A stretch of DNA of 64,000 nt, from the NCBI RefSeq assembly GCF_002848345.1, contig NZ_CP025429.1:3534001-3598000 (forward strand). Direction: 5' to 3'. Numbering within the stretch: the first letter of the stretch is position 1; every line of letters begins with the position of its first letter. The position numbers were made by a program, and so were the translations under genes. Below are positions 17,676-26,257 of the stretch, in pieces. The notes under the pieces are model-generated. The model was not told where the DNA came from, ran no database searches, and saw only the letters and a list, made by a program, of their open reading frames with translations. Source of the stretch: Chromobacterium sp. ATCC 53434. Its GTDB lineage: Bacteria > Pseudomonadota > Gammaproteobacteria > Burkholderiales > Chromobacteriaceae.

Positions 17676-18464
17676 ATGAGCACCGACGCCGTACTGCTGA
17701 CCGTAGACAAACAGGGCATCGCCACCGTCGCGCTGAACCGCGCCGACCTGCACAACGCGCTGGACGACGAAACCATCAGCCTGCTGGCCGCCACGCTGGA
17801 AACGCTGGCCGAGGACGCCACGGTGCGCGCGGTGGTGCTGACCGGCAACGGCATCAGTTTCTCCGCCGGACACGATCCCGACTGGCTGCGTCGGCTGTCG
17901 CAGTTCTCCGCCAGCGAGCTGAACCGCTACGCCCAGCAGATGGCACGGCTGCTGCACACGCTGGACACGCTGCCCCAGCCGACGCTGGCGCGGGTCCAGG
18001 GCTCGGCCTTCGGCCTGGGCGTCGCGCTGGTCGCCTGTTGCGACATCGCCATCGGCGTGTCTGAAGCGCTGTTCAGCCTGTCCGAGGTCAAGTTCGGCCA
18101 GATCCCGGCGCTGGCCGCCCCGTATCTGGTGCGCGCCATCGGCGAACGCGCCGCGCGCCGCTACTGCATCAGCGCCGAGCGCTTCAACGCCGGCAAGGCC
18201 AAGCGGCTGGGCCTGCTGCACCAGGTGGTGGAAAACGACGAACTGGACGCCGCGGTGCAGCACCTGCTGGACCATCTGCGGCTGAACAGCCCGGCGGCGA
18301 TGCGGGCCGCCAAGCACCTGCTGGGCGAGATCGGCAGCCAGGAGATCACGCCGCAGGTGATGCAGCGCTGCATCGAGCACAGTCTGGCGGTGCGGATGAG
18401 CGACGAGGGCCGCGAGGGCATACAAGCGCTGATCGAGATGCGCCGTCCCGGCTGGATGGAATAA
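17676..18464 (+). CDS. Enoyl-CoA hydratase/isomerase family protein
   Basis: Crotonase-fold enzyme acting on acyl-CoA thioesters. The 262 residues contain FSAGHDPDWL (first oxyanion loop), GSAFGLGVALVACCDIAI (second oxyanion helix) and LSEVKFGQIPALAAPYLV, where the Glu corresponds to a hydratase catalytic residue. The segment resembles 3-methylglutaconyl-CoA hydratases of leucine breakdown, but no other leucine pathway genes are adjacent, so the substrate is left open. AGGGGAG is 4 nt before the ATG at 17676; a TTG one codon upstream is unlikely to be used. It follows the hydrolase gene closely. Confidence 0.85.
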   Translation: MSTDAVLLTVDKQGIATVALNRADLHNALDDETISLLAATLETLAEDATVRAVVLTGNGISFSAGHDPDWLRRLSQFSASELNRYAQQMARLLHTLDTLPQPTLARVQGSAFGLGVALVACCDIAIGVSEALFSLSEVKFGQIPALAAPYLVRAIGERAARRYCISAERFNAGKAKRLGLLHQVVENDELDAAVQHLLDHLRLNSPAAMRAAKHLLGEIGSQEITPQVMQRCIEHSLAVRMSDEGREGIQALIEMRRPGWME

Positions 18465-18535
18465 CCGCCGTCACGGACTGGCCGCTGGGCGGCCGCGGTG
18501 CGACAATGGCCGCGTCAACATCTGCCGTCCAAGCC

Positions 18536-19954
18536 ATGTCCAACCACACTTTTTTCTGGCACGACTACGAAACCTTCGGCGTGGTGCCCCGCCAGGACCG
18601 GCCGTCTCAGTTCGCCGGCATCCGCACCGACGCCGAACTGAACGAGATCGGCGAGCCGGTGATGCTGTACTGTCGCCCGGCGCCCGACTACCTGCCGACG
18701 CTGCAGGCCTGCCTGCTGACCGGCATCACGCCGCAGCAGTGCCTGCACAACGGCGTCGCCGAACACGAATTCGCCGCCGTGATCGAGCGCGAGCTGGCCA
18801 CGCCCGCCACCATAGGCGTCGGCTACAACTCGCTGCGCTTCGACGACGAGGTCACCCGCTTCCTGTTCTGGCGCAATCTGATTGATCCGTACGCGCGCGA
18901 ATGGCAGAACCACTGCGGCCGCTGGGACCTGCTGGACCTGGTGCGCGCCACCTACGCGCTGCGCCCGAACGGCATCGTCTGGCCCCAACACGAAGACGGC
19001 CGCGTCAGCTTCAAGCTGGAACACCTGTCGGCCGCCAACGGCCTGGCCCACGAAGCCGCCCACGACGCGCTGTCCGACGTGCGCGCCACCATCGCCCTGG
19101 CGCGGCTGATCCGCCAGCGCCAGCCGAAGCTGTTCGACTACTATCTGACCTTGCGCAAGAAGGACGCGGTCAAGGTGCAGCTGTCGCTGCACGCTCCGCA
19201 ACCGGTGCTGCACGTCTCCGGCATGTATGGCGCCGAGCGCGGCAACCTGGCGGTGGTGTGGCCGCTGGCCGCGCATCCGACCAATGCCAACGAGGTCATC
19301 GTCTGGGATCTGGCCCACGATCCGGCCGAGTTGCGGGGCCTGAACGCCGACAAGCTGCGCCAGCGGATGTTCAGCCGAGCCGAAGACCTGCCCGAAGGCG
19401 TCGCGCGGCTGCCGATCAAGACCATACACATCAACAAGTCGCCGTTCGTCGTCGCCAATCTGAAAGTGCTGAGCGACGAACGCGCCGCACACTGGGGCGT
19501 CGATCTCGCCGCCGTCCACCGCCACGCCGAGACCGCCCGCGCGCTGCCCGACCTGTCGGCGCAGTGGCGCAAGGTCTACCAGCGCGAGGCCGGCGAGCCG
19601 CAGGACGTGGACCAGAATCTGTACGGCGGCTTCGTCTCCAACAACGACCGCAAGGTGCTGCAGAAGATGCGCCGGCTGTCGGCGCCGCAACTGGCCGGCG
19701 AAATGGCGCTGTTCGAAGACCCGCAGCTGGCCGAGCTGCTGTTCCGCTACCGCGCGCGCAACTTCCCCGACACCCTGTCCGGCGACGAGCGGCGGCGCTG
19801 GCGGCAATGGTGCCGCGCCCGGCTGGGCGCCGCGCAGCCGGCGTTCGAGCGGGAACTGGCGGAACTGCTGGCGACCGAGCTGACGCCGCCGCAGCGACAG
19901 CTACTGCAGCAGGTGGCCGACTACGCCGCCACGCTGCAGGCGCAAACTGACTAA
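18536..19954 (+). CDS. sbcB: Exodeoxyribonuclease I
   Basis: Degrades single-stranded DNA 3' to 5' in recombination and mismatch repair. The 472-residue length matches E. coli SbcB (475). It has the DEDD exonuclease motifs: F-F-W-H-D-Y-E-T-F-G near the start, GVGYNSLRFDDEVTRFLFWR, and NGLAHEAAHDALSDVRATI with the catalytic His and Asp. The extended SH3-like and C-terminal helical regions follow (for example DQNLYGGFVSNNDRKVL, RYRARNFPDTL). A further 10 codons are open upstream, but family alignment supports the ATG at 18536. Confidence 0.95.
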   Translation: MSNHTFFWHDYETFGVVPRQDRPSQFAGIRTDAELNEIGEPVMLYCRPAPDYLPTLQACLLTGITPQQCLHNGVAEHEFAAVIERELATPATIGVGYNSLRFDDEVTRFLFWRNLIDPYAREWQNHCGRWDLLDLVRATYALRPNGIVWPQHEDGRVSFKLEHLSAANGLAHEAAHDALSDVRATIALARLIRQRQPKLFDYYLTLRKKDAVKVQLSLHAPQPVLHVSGMYGAERGNLAVVWPLAAHPTNANEVIVWDLAHDPAELRGLNADKLRQRMFSRAEDLPEGVARLPIKTIHINKSPFVVANLKVLSDERAAHWGVDLAAVHRHAETARALPDLSAQWRKVYQREAGEPQDVDQNLYGGFVSNNDRKVLQKMRRLSAPQLAGEMALFEDPQLAELLFRYRARNFPDTLSGDERRRWRQWCRARLGAAQPAFERELAELLATELTPPQRQLLQQVADYAATLQAQTD

Positions 19955-19955
19955 A

Positions 19956-19998
19956 ACCGGGCCAGGCCGGGGCCCGCGACCCCGGCCTACGCGTTTTC
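19956..19998 (+). terminator. Hairpin after sbcB
   Basis: AGGCCGGGG (19964-19972) pairs with CCCCGGCCT (19980-19988), loop of 7, followed by ACGCGTTTTC. The T tract is short and displaced, so termination strength is uncertain. Confidence 0.5.
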
Positions 19999-20072
19999 TC
20001 GTATGAATTTTCACTAATTGATCAACTAAAACTATTTATATGTAGAACGGCGATGCCATCCGGGAGGCCCGC

Positions 20073-21701
20073 ATGCTGCAACAACTGACTGTCCGACAGA
20101 AACTGCTGAGCGGTTTTTCGCTGTTGATCCTGCTGCTGTGCGCCGTCGTGGTGGTGGCCTATCAAAAGTTGCAGACCATCCAGGACAACGTCCACGAGAT
20201 CAAGGAAGACCGCTATCCGAAAATCGTGCTGTCCAACCGCGTCTCCCTCAATCTGCTGTACATCAGTCGCGAAGTGCGCGACGGCATCCTGTCCCGCGAC
20301 CCGCAGAAGGTGGAGCGCCACATCCGCAACGTGGAGGCCTTGCGCGCCAGCAACCAGGCCGACCTCGACCGCATGGAGCCGTTGCTGTCGCAACCGGAGG
20401 GACGCGCGCTGTTCGTCAAGATCCGCGACGCCCAGACGCAGCAGCGGCCGCTGTTCGCGCCATTGTACGAATTGATGCGCAGCCACCAGATCGACGCCGG
20501 CCGCGAATTCCTGGACCAGCGCTTCGCTCCGACCAACAACGCCTTCATCGCCGCGCTGCAGTCGTTGCGCGAACGGCAGCAGGGCCGGCTGGAGAAATCG
20601 ATGCTGTCGGCCCAGCAGTCCAGCCAACAGGCCATCACCATCTTGCTGTCCACCGCGCTGGTCTCGCTGGTTCTGGCGGTGCTGGTGGCGCTGGCCATCT
20701 CCGATCTGATCACCACGCCGCTGCGCAAATCGGCCGAGCTGGTGCACCAGATCCGGCTGGGCGACCTGTCCGGCACCTCAGAACCGATCCCGCCGGCCCG
20801 CGACGAAGTGCTGGGCATCGCGCGCGACATCCAGGAAATGCGCGAGGGCCTGCGCGCCGTGGTGCTGAGCATCCAGGAAAACGCCCACCAGGTGTCGGAC
20901 TCGGCGCGCGCGCTGTCCGGCATGGCGCAGCAGGTGGCCAACGGCGCCCAGACCCAGGCCGAGGCCACCACCTCGGCCGCCGCGTCGATCGAACAGCTGA
21001 CCGTCAGCATCAACCAGGTGGCCGACAACTCCAGCGAGGCGTCCGAACAGGCCCAAACCGCCGGCCAGCTGGCCAACCGCGGCGGCAGCGAGGTGCTGGA
21101 GTCGGTCGGCAAGATACGTTTCGTCACCACCTCGGTGGACGACACCGCCAAGCAGATGAACAGCCTGACCAAGGAAGTGCAGCAGATAGGCAATATCGTC
21201 ACCGTGATCCGCGATGTGGCCGACCAGACCAATCTGCTGGCGCTGAACGCCGCGATCGAAGCGGCCCGCGCCGGCGAGACCGGGCGCGGCTTCGCCGTGG
21301 TGGCGGACGAGGTCAGGAAGCTGGCCGAGCGCACCACCACCTCGGCGCAGGAAATCACCACCATGATCGCGTCCATCCAGCAGGGCGTCGGCAAGGTGGT
21401 CAGCAGCATGGGCCAGAGCCTGGACTGCGTCGAGGGCGTGTCCGGCACCGCCGAGCAGGCGTCCAACTCGATGCGCGAGATCGAAAGCAGCGCCGGCACC
21501 ATCATGCGCACGATACAGAGCATCACCGGCGCGCTGAGCGAGCAGCGCAGCACCAGCCAGAGCCTGGCACAGGACATGGAAAAGGTGTCGAAGATGGCCG
21601 AGGAGAACAACGCCACCGTGCAGGAGCTGGCCACCACCTCCACCCAACTGAGCTCGCTGTCCACCCAGCTGCAGAACGTCACCACCCGCTTCCGGCTCTG
21701 A
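20073..21701 (+). CDS. Methyl-accepting chemotaxis protein
   Basis: Inner-membrane chemoreceptor that signals to CheA. The 542 residues show a first transmembrane helix (about 12-30, [19 protein letters not shown]), a periplasmic four-helix-bundle type sensor (about 31-187), a second helix (about 188-212, [22 protein letters not shown]), a HAMP domain (about 213-265), and the cytoplasmic signalling rod with the conserved hairpin [21 protein letters not shown]. The C-terminus ends TTRFRL, with no NWETF-type tether for CheR/CheB. AGGCCCGC is a weak ribosome site ahead of the ATG. No chemotaxis or flagellar genes are adjacent, so it is a dispersed receptor with unknown ligand. Confidence 0.93.
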   Translation: MLQQLTVRQKLLSGFSLLILLLCAVVVVAYQKLQTIQDNVHEIKEDRYPKIVLSNRVSLNLLYISREVRDGILSRDPQKVERHIRNVEALRASNQADLDRMEPLLSQPEGRALFVKIRDAQTQQRPLFAPLYELMRSHQIDAGREFLDQRFAPTNNAFIAALQSLRERQQGRLEKSMLSAQQSSQQAITILLSTALVSLVLAVLVALAISDLITTPLRKSAELVHQIRLGDLSGTSEPIPPARDEVLGIARDIQEMREGLRAVVLSIQENAHQVSDSARALSGMAQQVANGAQTQAEATTSAAASIEQLTVSINQVADNSSEASEQAQTAGQLANRGGSEVLESVGKIRFVTTSVDDTAKQMNSLTKEVQQIGNIVTVIRDVADQTNLLALNAAIEAARAGETGRGFAVVADEVRKLAERTTTSAQEITTMIASIQQGVGKVVSSMGQSLDCVEGVSGTAEQASNSMREIESSAGTIMRTIQSITGALSEQRSTSQSLAQDMEKVSKMAEENNATVQELATTSTQLSSLSTQLQNVTTRFRL

Positions 21702-21754
21702 GAGCCTGTTCAAAGTCTTTTGCGACAGCGCCCTAAGACTTTGAACAGGCTCTG
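21702..21754. repeat. Perfect 19-bp inverted repeat after the chemoreceptor gene
   Basis: The arms 21702-21720 and 21736-21754 are exact reverse complements around a 15-nt loop; each contains AGCCTGTTCAAAGTCTT or its complement. It starts at the last base of the stop codon. It could fold as a bidirectional terminator, but T tracts are absent, and the unusually long perfect arms suggest a repeat element. Confidence 0.75.
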
Positions 21755-21837
21755 CCCCAACGCGCGCGCCACAAACTGCCAATCCATCCGGCATTTCACC
21801 GTATAATCGCCGCCATCATCCCGATACGAGGCGTGCG

Positions 21838-22662
21838 ATGGATCCCGTTCTGCTGTTTCACTCGCTGTTGATGGGCCTGGTCGAAGGCATCACCGAATTC
21901 CTGCCGATCTCGTCCACCGGCCACCTGATACTGGCCGGCGACCTGCTGGGCTTTCTGGACAAGGAAAAGCGCGACGTCTACGAAATCTTCATCCAGCTGG
22001 GCGCGATGCTGGCGGTGGTGTGGGAGTACCGCGGCAAGATAGGCCGCACCGTCGCCGGCGCAGTCCGTCCCGGCGGCGAACGCAATCTGTTGCTGGCCAT
22101 CGTCATCGCCTTCATTCCGGCCGCCGTCGCCGGCCTGCTGTTCTCCAAGCAGATCAAGGCTGCGCTGTTCAATCCGGTCTGCGTCGCCGTCGCCTTCATC
22201 GTCGGCGGCCTGGTCATCCTGTGGGCGGAGAAGCGCGAGCACAAAGTCGCTGTGGCAACGGTCGATGAGCTGAGCCTGAAGGACGCGCTGAAAGTGGGCC
22301 TGTGCCAGTGCCTGGCGCTGATTCCCGGCACCAGCCGCTCCGGCGCCACCATCATAGGCGGCCTCTTCCTCGGCCTGTCGCGCCAGGCGGCGACCGAGTT
22401 CTCCTTCTTCCTCGGCATCCCGACGCTGGGCGCTGCTTCGCTGTACAGCCTGTACAAGCACCGCGCCGCGCTGAGCGCCGACGACGTCGGCGTGTTCGCC
22501 GTCGGCTTCCTCGCCTCCTTCGTCTTCGCCTTCCTGGCGATACGCGCGCTGCTGCGCTTCATCGCCACGCACAGCTTCGAGGCCTTCGCCTGGTACCGGA
22601 TCGCCTTCGGCCTGATCGTGCTCGGCACCTGGTGGAGCGGCCTGGTCGACTGGAGCGCCTGA
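21838..22662 (+). CDS. uppP: Undecaprenyl-diphosphatase (bacitracin resistance protein)
   Basis: Inner-membrane enzyme that recycles the lipid carrier undecaprenyl diphosphate to the monophosphate for cell-wall and surface-polymer synthesis. The 274 residues are strongly hydrophobic with about eight helices. The two BacA motifs are intact: GLVEGITEFLPISSTGHL (about 12-29) and PGTSRSGATIIGGL (about 163-176), which together form the active site. Length matches the family. It converges with a Nudix gene whose stop is only 7 nt away. Confidence 0.96.
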   Translation: MDPVLLFHSLLMGLVEGITEFLPISSTGHLILAGDLLGFLDKEKRDVYEIFIQLGAMLAVVWEYRGKIGRTVAGAVRPGGERNLLLAIVIAFIPAAVAGLLFSKQIKAALFNPVCVAVAFIVGGLVILWAEKREHKVAVATVDELSLKDALKVGLCQCLALIPGTSRSGATIIGGLFLGLSRQAATEFSFFLGIPTLGAASLYSLYKHRAALSADDVGVFAVGFLASFVFAFLAIRALLRFIATHSFEAFAWYRIAFGLIVLGTWWSGLVDWSA

Positions 22663-22669
22663 GCGGCGC

Positions 22670-23074
22670 TCAGAAACGGCCGCTGACCGCCGCGCCAGCG
22701 TAGCCCAGGCAATCCTCGACGCGTCGGCGCTGCACTGCGCCCAATTCGTCGAGGGCGAAATAGCGCCAGGCGGAATGCTCGGCGCTCAGCCCGGGCTCCG
22801 CGTCCGGCGGCGGCTCGCAGCGGAACACGAAGGCCTGCGAGTTGTAGGCGCTGTGGTAATAGACGCCGCTCAGATACAGCGGCGCCACCTCCCATCCCAA
22901 TTCCTCCCGGCATTCGCGCACCACGCACTCGTGTATGGTCTCGCCCGGCTCCAGCGCGCCGCCCGGCAGGCCCCAGGCAAGATCGCCATACGTCGCCTTC
23001 AACAGCAGCACCCGCCCGGCCGCGTCGACGATCACCGCGTGGGCGCTGAGACGGAAAGTATCGTCGAAAGCCAC
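22670..23074 (-). CDS. Nudix hydrolase
   Basis: Hydrolyses a nucleoside-diphosphate-linked substrate; which one is unknown. The 134 residues hold a full Nudix box, G-x5-E-x7-R-E-x2-E-E-x-G, read in GGALEPGETIHECV and RECREELGWEV (about residues 38-62). Start is GTG at 23074, only 3 nt after the stop of the upstream thioredoxin-like gene, so translation is probably coupled. It lacks extra domains. Confidence 0.88.
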   Translation of the reverse strand: MAFDDTFRLSAHAVIVDAAGRVLLLKATYGDLAWGLPGGALEPGETIHECVVRECREELGWEVAPLYLSGVYYHSAYNSQAFVFRCEPPPDAEPGLSAEHSAWRYFALDELGAVQRRRVEDCLGYAGAAVSGRF

Positions 23075-23077
23075 CGC

Positions 23078-23539
23078 CTATTGCCTGGCCTCGCGGCTGA
23101 CGCGCTCGAAGAATTCGTAGATGCCGGTCTCGCTCATGCGGCGGGCGTCGGCCAGTTCGCCGGCCCGCGTCGCGTAGATCACCTTGTTGTCCGGCGACAG
23201 CACCACCGCCGCCGGAATACCTTTGGCGATCGGATGGCCGTAAGCGGCGTCGATGTCGAGATTGTGGTCGAAATTGCCGACATCCACCTTCACCACCTTG
23301 AACTCGCGCGCCAACAGCTCGGCGCTCTTGCCGCCGCTCAGCGCCGCGTCCAGCGCGCGGCAGTCCGGGCACCAGTTGGCGCCCAGGATCAGCAACACCG
23401 GCTGGCGGCTCTGCTTCGCGCTCTCCAGCGTCCGGCTCAGCTCGGCCCGGGCGTCGGCCTTCTCGTCGTACGGCAGGCCGCCGGCCAGCGCGGCGGCGCT
23501 CGCCAGCAGCAACGTCAACAGAATCAGCAGTTTTTTCAT
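23078..23539 (-). CDS. Exported thioredoxin-fold protein
   Basis: A 153-residue protein with a signal peptide (M-K-K-L-L-I-L-L-T-L-L-L-A-S-A-A-A-L-A, cleavage near residue 20) followed by a thioredoxin fold. The redox site is C-P-D-C in LGANWCPDCRALDAAL (about 53-56), and the cis-proline segment is K-G-I-P-A-A-V-V-L. It is therefore probably a periplasmic thiol oxidoreductase, similar to thioredoxin_7-type proteins. Start is the ATG at 23539 behind CGGAGATTGCC. It lies 14 nt after the OsmC gene and is coupled to the Nudix gene, forming a three-gene set. Confidence 0.87.
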   Translation of the reverse strand: MKKLLILLTLLLASAAALAGGLPYDEKADARAELSRTLESAKQSRQPVLLILGANWCPDCRALDAALSGGKSAELLAREFKVVKVDVGNFDHNLDIDAAYGHPIAKGIPAAVVLSPDNKVIYATRAGELADARRMSETGIYEFFERVSREARQ

Positions 23540-23553
23540 GGCAATCTCCGGGA

Positions 23554-24021
23554 TCAGGCCAGCCGCGGCAGGCACAGTATTTCGGTTTTCACCGAATGGG
23601 CGATGAAACATTCGGCGTGGGCGGCATGGTGCAGACGCTCCAGCTCCTGCTGCGTCGGCAGCTTGTCGCCGGAAAAGGACGTGGCGGGCTGCAGCGTCAC
23701 CCGCGCCACCCAGGCCTTGCCGGCCTCGTTCCTGGCCATCTCGCCGACGGCGACATCGTGATATTCGTCGACGCGGAAACCGGCGCGCGCGGCGATATCC
23801 AGAAACCACAGCATGTGGCAACTGGACAAGGACGCGATGAAGGCCTCCTCCGGGTCCACCGCCGCCGGATCGGAATACGGCGGCGGCACCGTCTGCGGCG
23901 CGGAAGAAGCCGGCACCTCGGCTCCGCCGTCGAATTTCAGCACATGCCTGCGGCTGTAGCGGCGATCGAGAAAATCCTGATCGCCGCGCCGCCATATCAC
24001 TTCCGCCTGATGCTGCGCCAT
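23554..24021 (-). CDS. OsmC/Ohr family peroxide-detoxification protein
   Basis: Family members reduce organic hydroperoxides with two cysteines. The 155 residues include the two Cys positions in S-L-S-S-C-H-M-L-W-F-L (about 65-75) and H-A-E-C-F-I-A-H-S-V-K, with the DPEEAFIASLSSC context typical of the group. It resembles YhfA/OsmC-like proteins more than Ohr. It is the first gene of a probable operon with the thioredoxin-fold and Nudix genes, suggesting an oxidative-stress or repair theme. Confidence 0.85.
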   Translation of the reverse strand: MAQHQAEVIWRRGDQDFLDRRYSRRHVLKFDGGAEVPASSAPQTVPPPYSDPAAVDPEEAFIASLSSCHMLWFLDIAARAGFRVDEYHDVAVGEMARNEAGKAWVARVTLQPATSFSGDKLPTQQELERLHHAAHAECFIAHSVKTEILCLPRLA

Positions 24022-24089
24022 CGCGCCCGCTCCTTGTCCACTTGGTCAACGCCGATGATAGCATGACGATGACAAGGACATGTCCGCGC

Positions 24090-24899
24090 TCAGCGGCAGC
24101 AGGATGGCCGCAGCGCGGCGAGGCCCCACACCTCGTCCTGTTCGGCGCGCCAGCGCCGCAGCGCGGCCAGATCCAGCTCCGCCGGCAGCAAGCTGGCTTG
24201 CGCGTCGGCGGCGGCCAGCAGACGACCGCGGGCGTCGATCAAACAGCTGGCGCCGTCGTATTGCGGCGCCGGGTAATTGCACAAGGCGACGGCGAAGCGG
24301 TTTTCCAGCGCCCGTCCGCGCAGCTGCTGCAGGCGGACATCGCCCAATTCGGCGTCGTCGCGCATCGGACAGGCATTCGGGACCAGCACCAGCTCGGCGC
24401 CCTGCCGCATCAGCGCGCGGCCCGCCTCGGGAAACTCGCGGTCGAAGCAGATCATCGCGCCGACGCGCACCGTCTCGCCGCCGAGCGCGACGTCGGCGCA
24501 GACGAAGCCGTCGCCGCCTTGCAGCGCGGTCTCGGTGCCGTCGGTGAAATCGCAGATGTGGACCTTGTCGTACTGCAGCGCGATCGCGCCATCTGCGCCG
24601 TACAGCCGCAGCCGGTTGCGCAGCGCGCCGTCGACGCGGGCGAGATAGGTGAAGCCTATGGCCAGGCCCAGCCCGGCGGCCAGCCGGGGGATCTCGGCCA
24701 GAACCAGCTCGTCGTCGTCCCAGGCGTGGTCGGTGTTCATCCGTTGCGGCGCGTAGCCGGTGGACCACATTTCGGGCAGCAACAGCAGATGGGCGCCATC
24801 GGCAGCCGCGTCCTCGCACCACCGCCGCAACAGCGGCAGGCGGCGCGACGGATCGTCAGGCGCGGCCTGCTGCGCCAGCGCCAGTCGTATCGTGCTCAC
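24090..24899 (-). CDS. Carbon-nitrogen hydrolase (nitrilase superfamily)
   Basis: Cleaves a non-peptide C-N bond, probably an omega-amidase or carbamoylase-like reaction; the substrate is unknown. The 269 residues carry the Glu-Lys-Cys triad: LLLLPEMWSTGY (Glu near residue 41), YDKVHICDF (Lys) and VGAMICFDREFPEA (Cys in I-C-F-D). Start is a GTG at 24899 that overlaps the scpA stop by 4 nt, so the two genes are translationally coupled. It could be cytosolic, with no signal peptide. Confidence 0.87.
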   Translation of the reverse strand: MSTIRLALAQQAAPDDPSRRLPLLRRWCEDAAADGAHLLLLPEMWSTGYAPQRMNTDHAWDDDELVLAEIPRLAAGLGLAIGFTYLARVDGALRNRLRLYGADGAIALQYDKVHICDFTDGTETALQGGDGFVCADVALGGETVRVGAMICFDREFPEAGRALMRQGAELVLVPNACPMRDDAELGDVRLQQLRGRALENRFAVALCNYPAPQYDGASCLIDARGRLLAAADAQASLLPAELDLAALRRWRAEQDEVWGLAALRPSCCR

Positions 24900-25744
24900 A
24901 CCAGCGCGATCCGCACGTAGATGGGCTGGTACGGCGCGTCCTGGCTGACCCTGACCATGCCCTCCTTCACCAGCTCCAGCACGGCGATGAAATTGACCAC
25001 CAGATGGGCGACGCCCTTGTCGACGTCGAACAGCTCCTCGAACGGCACGTACTCCTTGCCGTCCAGATAGCGCAGAATCCAGCTCATCTGCTCGCGTACC
25101 GACAGCTCGTCCTTTTCCACCTTGTGGTGGCGGCGATGCTTGGCGCGCGACAGGATGGCCAGCCAGGCCTGGCGCAGATCGGCGGCGCCGACGTCCGGCA
25201 ACCGCTGTTCGGCCGACTGCTCGATCAACACCGCCAGCCAGGCGAAATCGCGGTCGGCCTGAGGAATCTTGTCCAGCTCCAGCGCCGCCAGCTTCATCTG
25301 CTCGTATTCCAGCAGCCGGCGCACCAGCTCGGCGCGCGGATCGTCCGGCTCGCCGTCCTCGTCCAGCTGCGGCCGCGGCAGCAACAACCGCGACTTGATC
25401 TCGATCAGCAGCGCCGCCATCAACAGATACTCGGCCGCCAGCTCCAGCCGCCCGTCCTTCATCGCGTCGATATAGGACATGTACTGGGCGGTGATCTCGG
25501 CCATCGGGATGTTCAGCACATCCAGGTTCTGCCGGCGGATCAGGTAGAGCAGCAGGTCGAGCGGGCCCTCGAAGCTCTCCAGGATCACTTGCAGCGCGTC
25601 GGGCGGGATGAACAGATCCTGCGGCACCTCCAGCACCGGCTGGCCGAACACATGGGCGATCGGCACGCTGGGCGGCAGTTCGGGCGCGGTCAGCTGGAAA
25701 TCGGCGGCATCGCCGCTGGCGGGAGTCTCGGGCACGGCATTCAT
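24896..25744 (-). CDS. scpA: Segregation and condensation protein A
   Basis: Kleisin subunit that bridges SMC heads in chromosome condensation. The 282 residues match the kleisin family: SFEGPLDLLLYLIRRQNLDVLNIPM in two blocks (about 52-77), EYLLMAALLIEIKSRLLLP, and the C-terminal winged-helix region ending in FIAVLELVKEGMVRVSQ. The N-terminus has about 40 extra residues compared with short homologues, but no better start is seen. scpB is not in the window. The divergent neighbour is a small secreted protein. Confidence 0.93.
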   Translation of the reverse strand: MNAVPETPASGDAADFQLTAPELPPSVPIAHVFGQPVLEVPQDLFIPPDALQVILESFEGPLDLLLYLIRRQNLDVLNIPMAEITAQYMSYIDAMKDGRLELAAEYLLMAALLIEIKSRLLLPRPQLDEDGEPDDPRAELVRRLLEYEQMKLAALELDKIPQADRDFAWLAVLIEQSAEQRLPDVGAADLRQAWLAILSRAKHRRHHKVEKDELSVREQMSWILRYLDGKEYVPFEELFDVDKGVAHLVVNFIAVLELVKEGMVRVSQDAPYQPIYVRIALV

Positions 25745-25825
25745 GGCGGCAAGGATACCACGCGGGCGCTTGAACTTTTACCCGCAAAAGCGCACCAACA
25801 GGCTTTGATTCCGGACGATACCGCA

Positions 25826-26242
25826 TTGCCCCCTCTCCGCCTGCTGCTGACTCTCTGCCTGCTTTCCGTCACCGCCCTGCCGGCCGCCTGCCAGGCCGCC
25901 GACGTCCCCGCCACCGGCAAGGCGCCGCGCCTGACCGATGCCCGCTCGCCGCATTTCTGGCGCAAGCGCGAGATCGAGGAAATCAGCCGCCGCATCATCG
26001 AGCGGGAGCTGGGCTACGCCGACGCGCCGCGCTATATCGTCGCGGCCGACGGCGGCGACGCCGGCAGCACCTATCGCTTCCGTCTGGCCCCGCCGCCGCG
26101 CCACGGTCTGGCCCTGCCGACGCCGGCGGTGTCCTTTGTGGTCAGCGGCGATCTGGCCAGCGGCCGGGTCGTCAGCATCTGCCACCAGCGCGACGGCCGC
26201 TGGCAGGGCTGCCGCTCGCCGCGCGCCCAAATCCGCTCCTGA
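25826..26242 (+). CDS. Small exported protein of unknown function
   Basis: No family was recognised. The frame from TTG at 25826 gives 138 residues starting with a clear signal peptide (L-L-L-T-L-C-L-L-S-V-T-A-L-P-A-A-C-Q-A, cleavage near residue 24), then a basic region (PHFWRKREIEEISRRIIERE) and a C-terminal part with one Cys pair (ICHQRDGRWQGCRSP). Another in-frame TTG at 25805 is possible; there is no ATG. The gene is divergent from scpA and convergent with the PilZ-like gene. Coding support comes from the export signal and codon use, not from a known homologue. Confidence 0.6.
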   Translation: MPPLRLLLTLCLLSVTALPAACQAADVPATGKAPRLTDARSPHFWRKREIEEISRRIIERELGYADAPRYIVAADGGDAGSTYRFRLAPPPRHGLALPTPAVSFVVSGDLASGRVVSICHQRDGRWQGCRSPRAQIRS

Positions 26243-26257
26243 GCCGCGGGCCGCCGG

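Noticed and set aside
19990..20072. A flagellar sigma-28 promoter for the chemoreceptor gene
   Set aside because: TAAA and GGCGATG occur but the spacing is off by about 3 nt and the downstream motif is weak.
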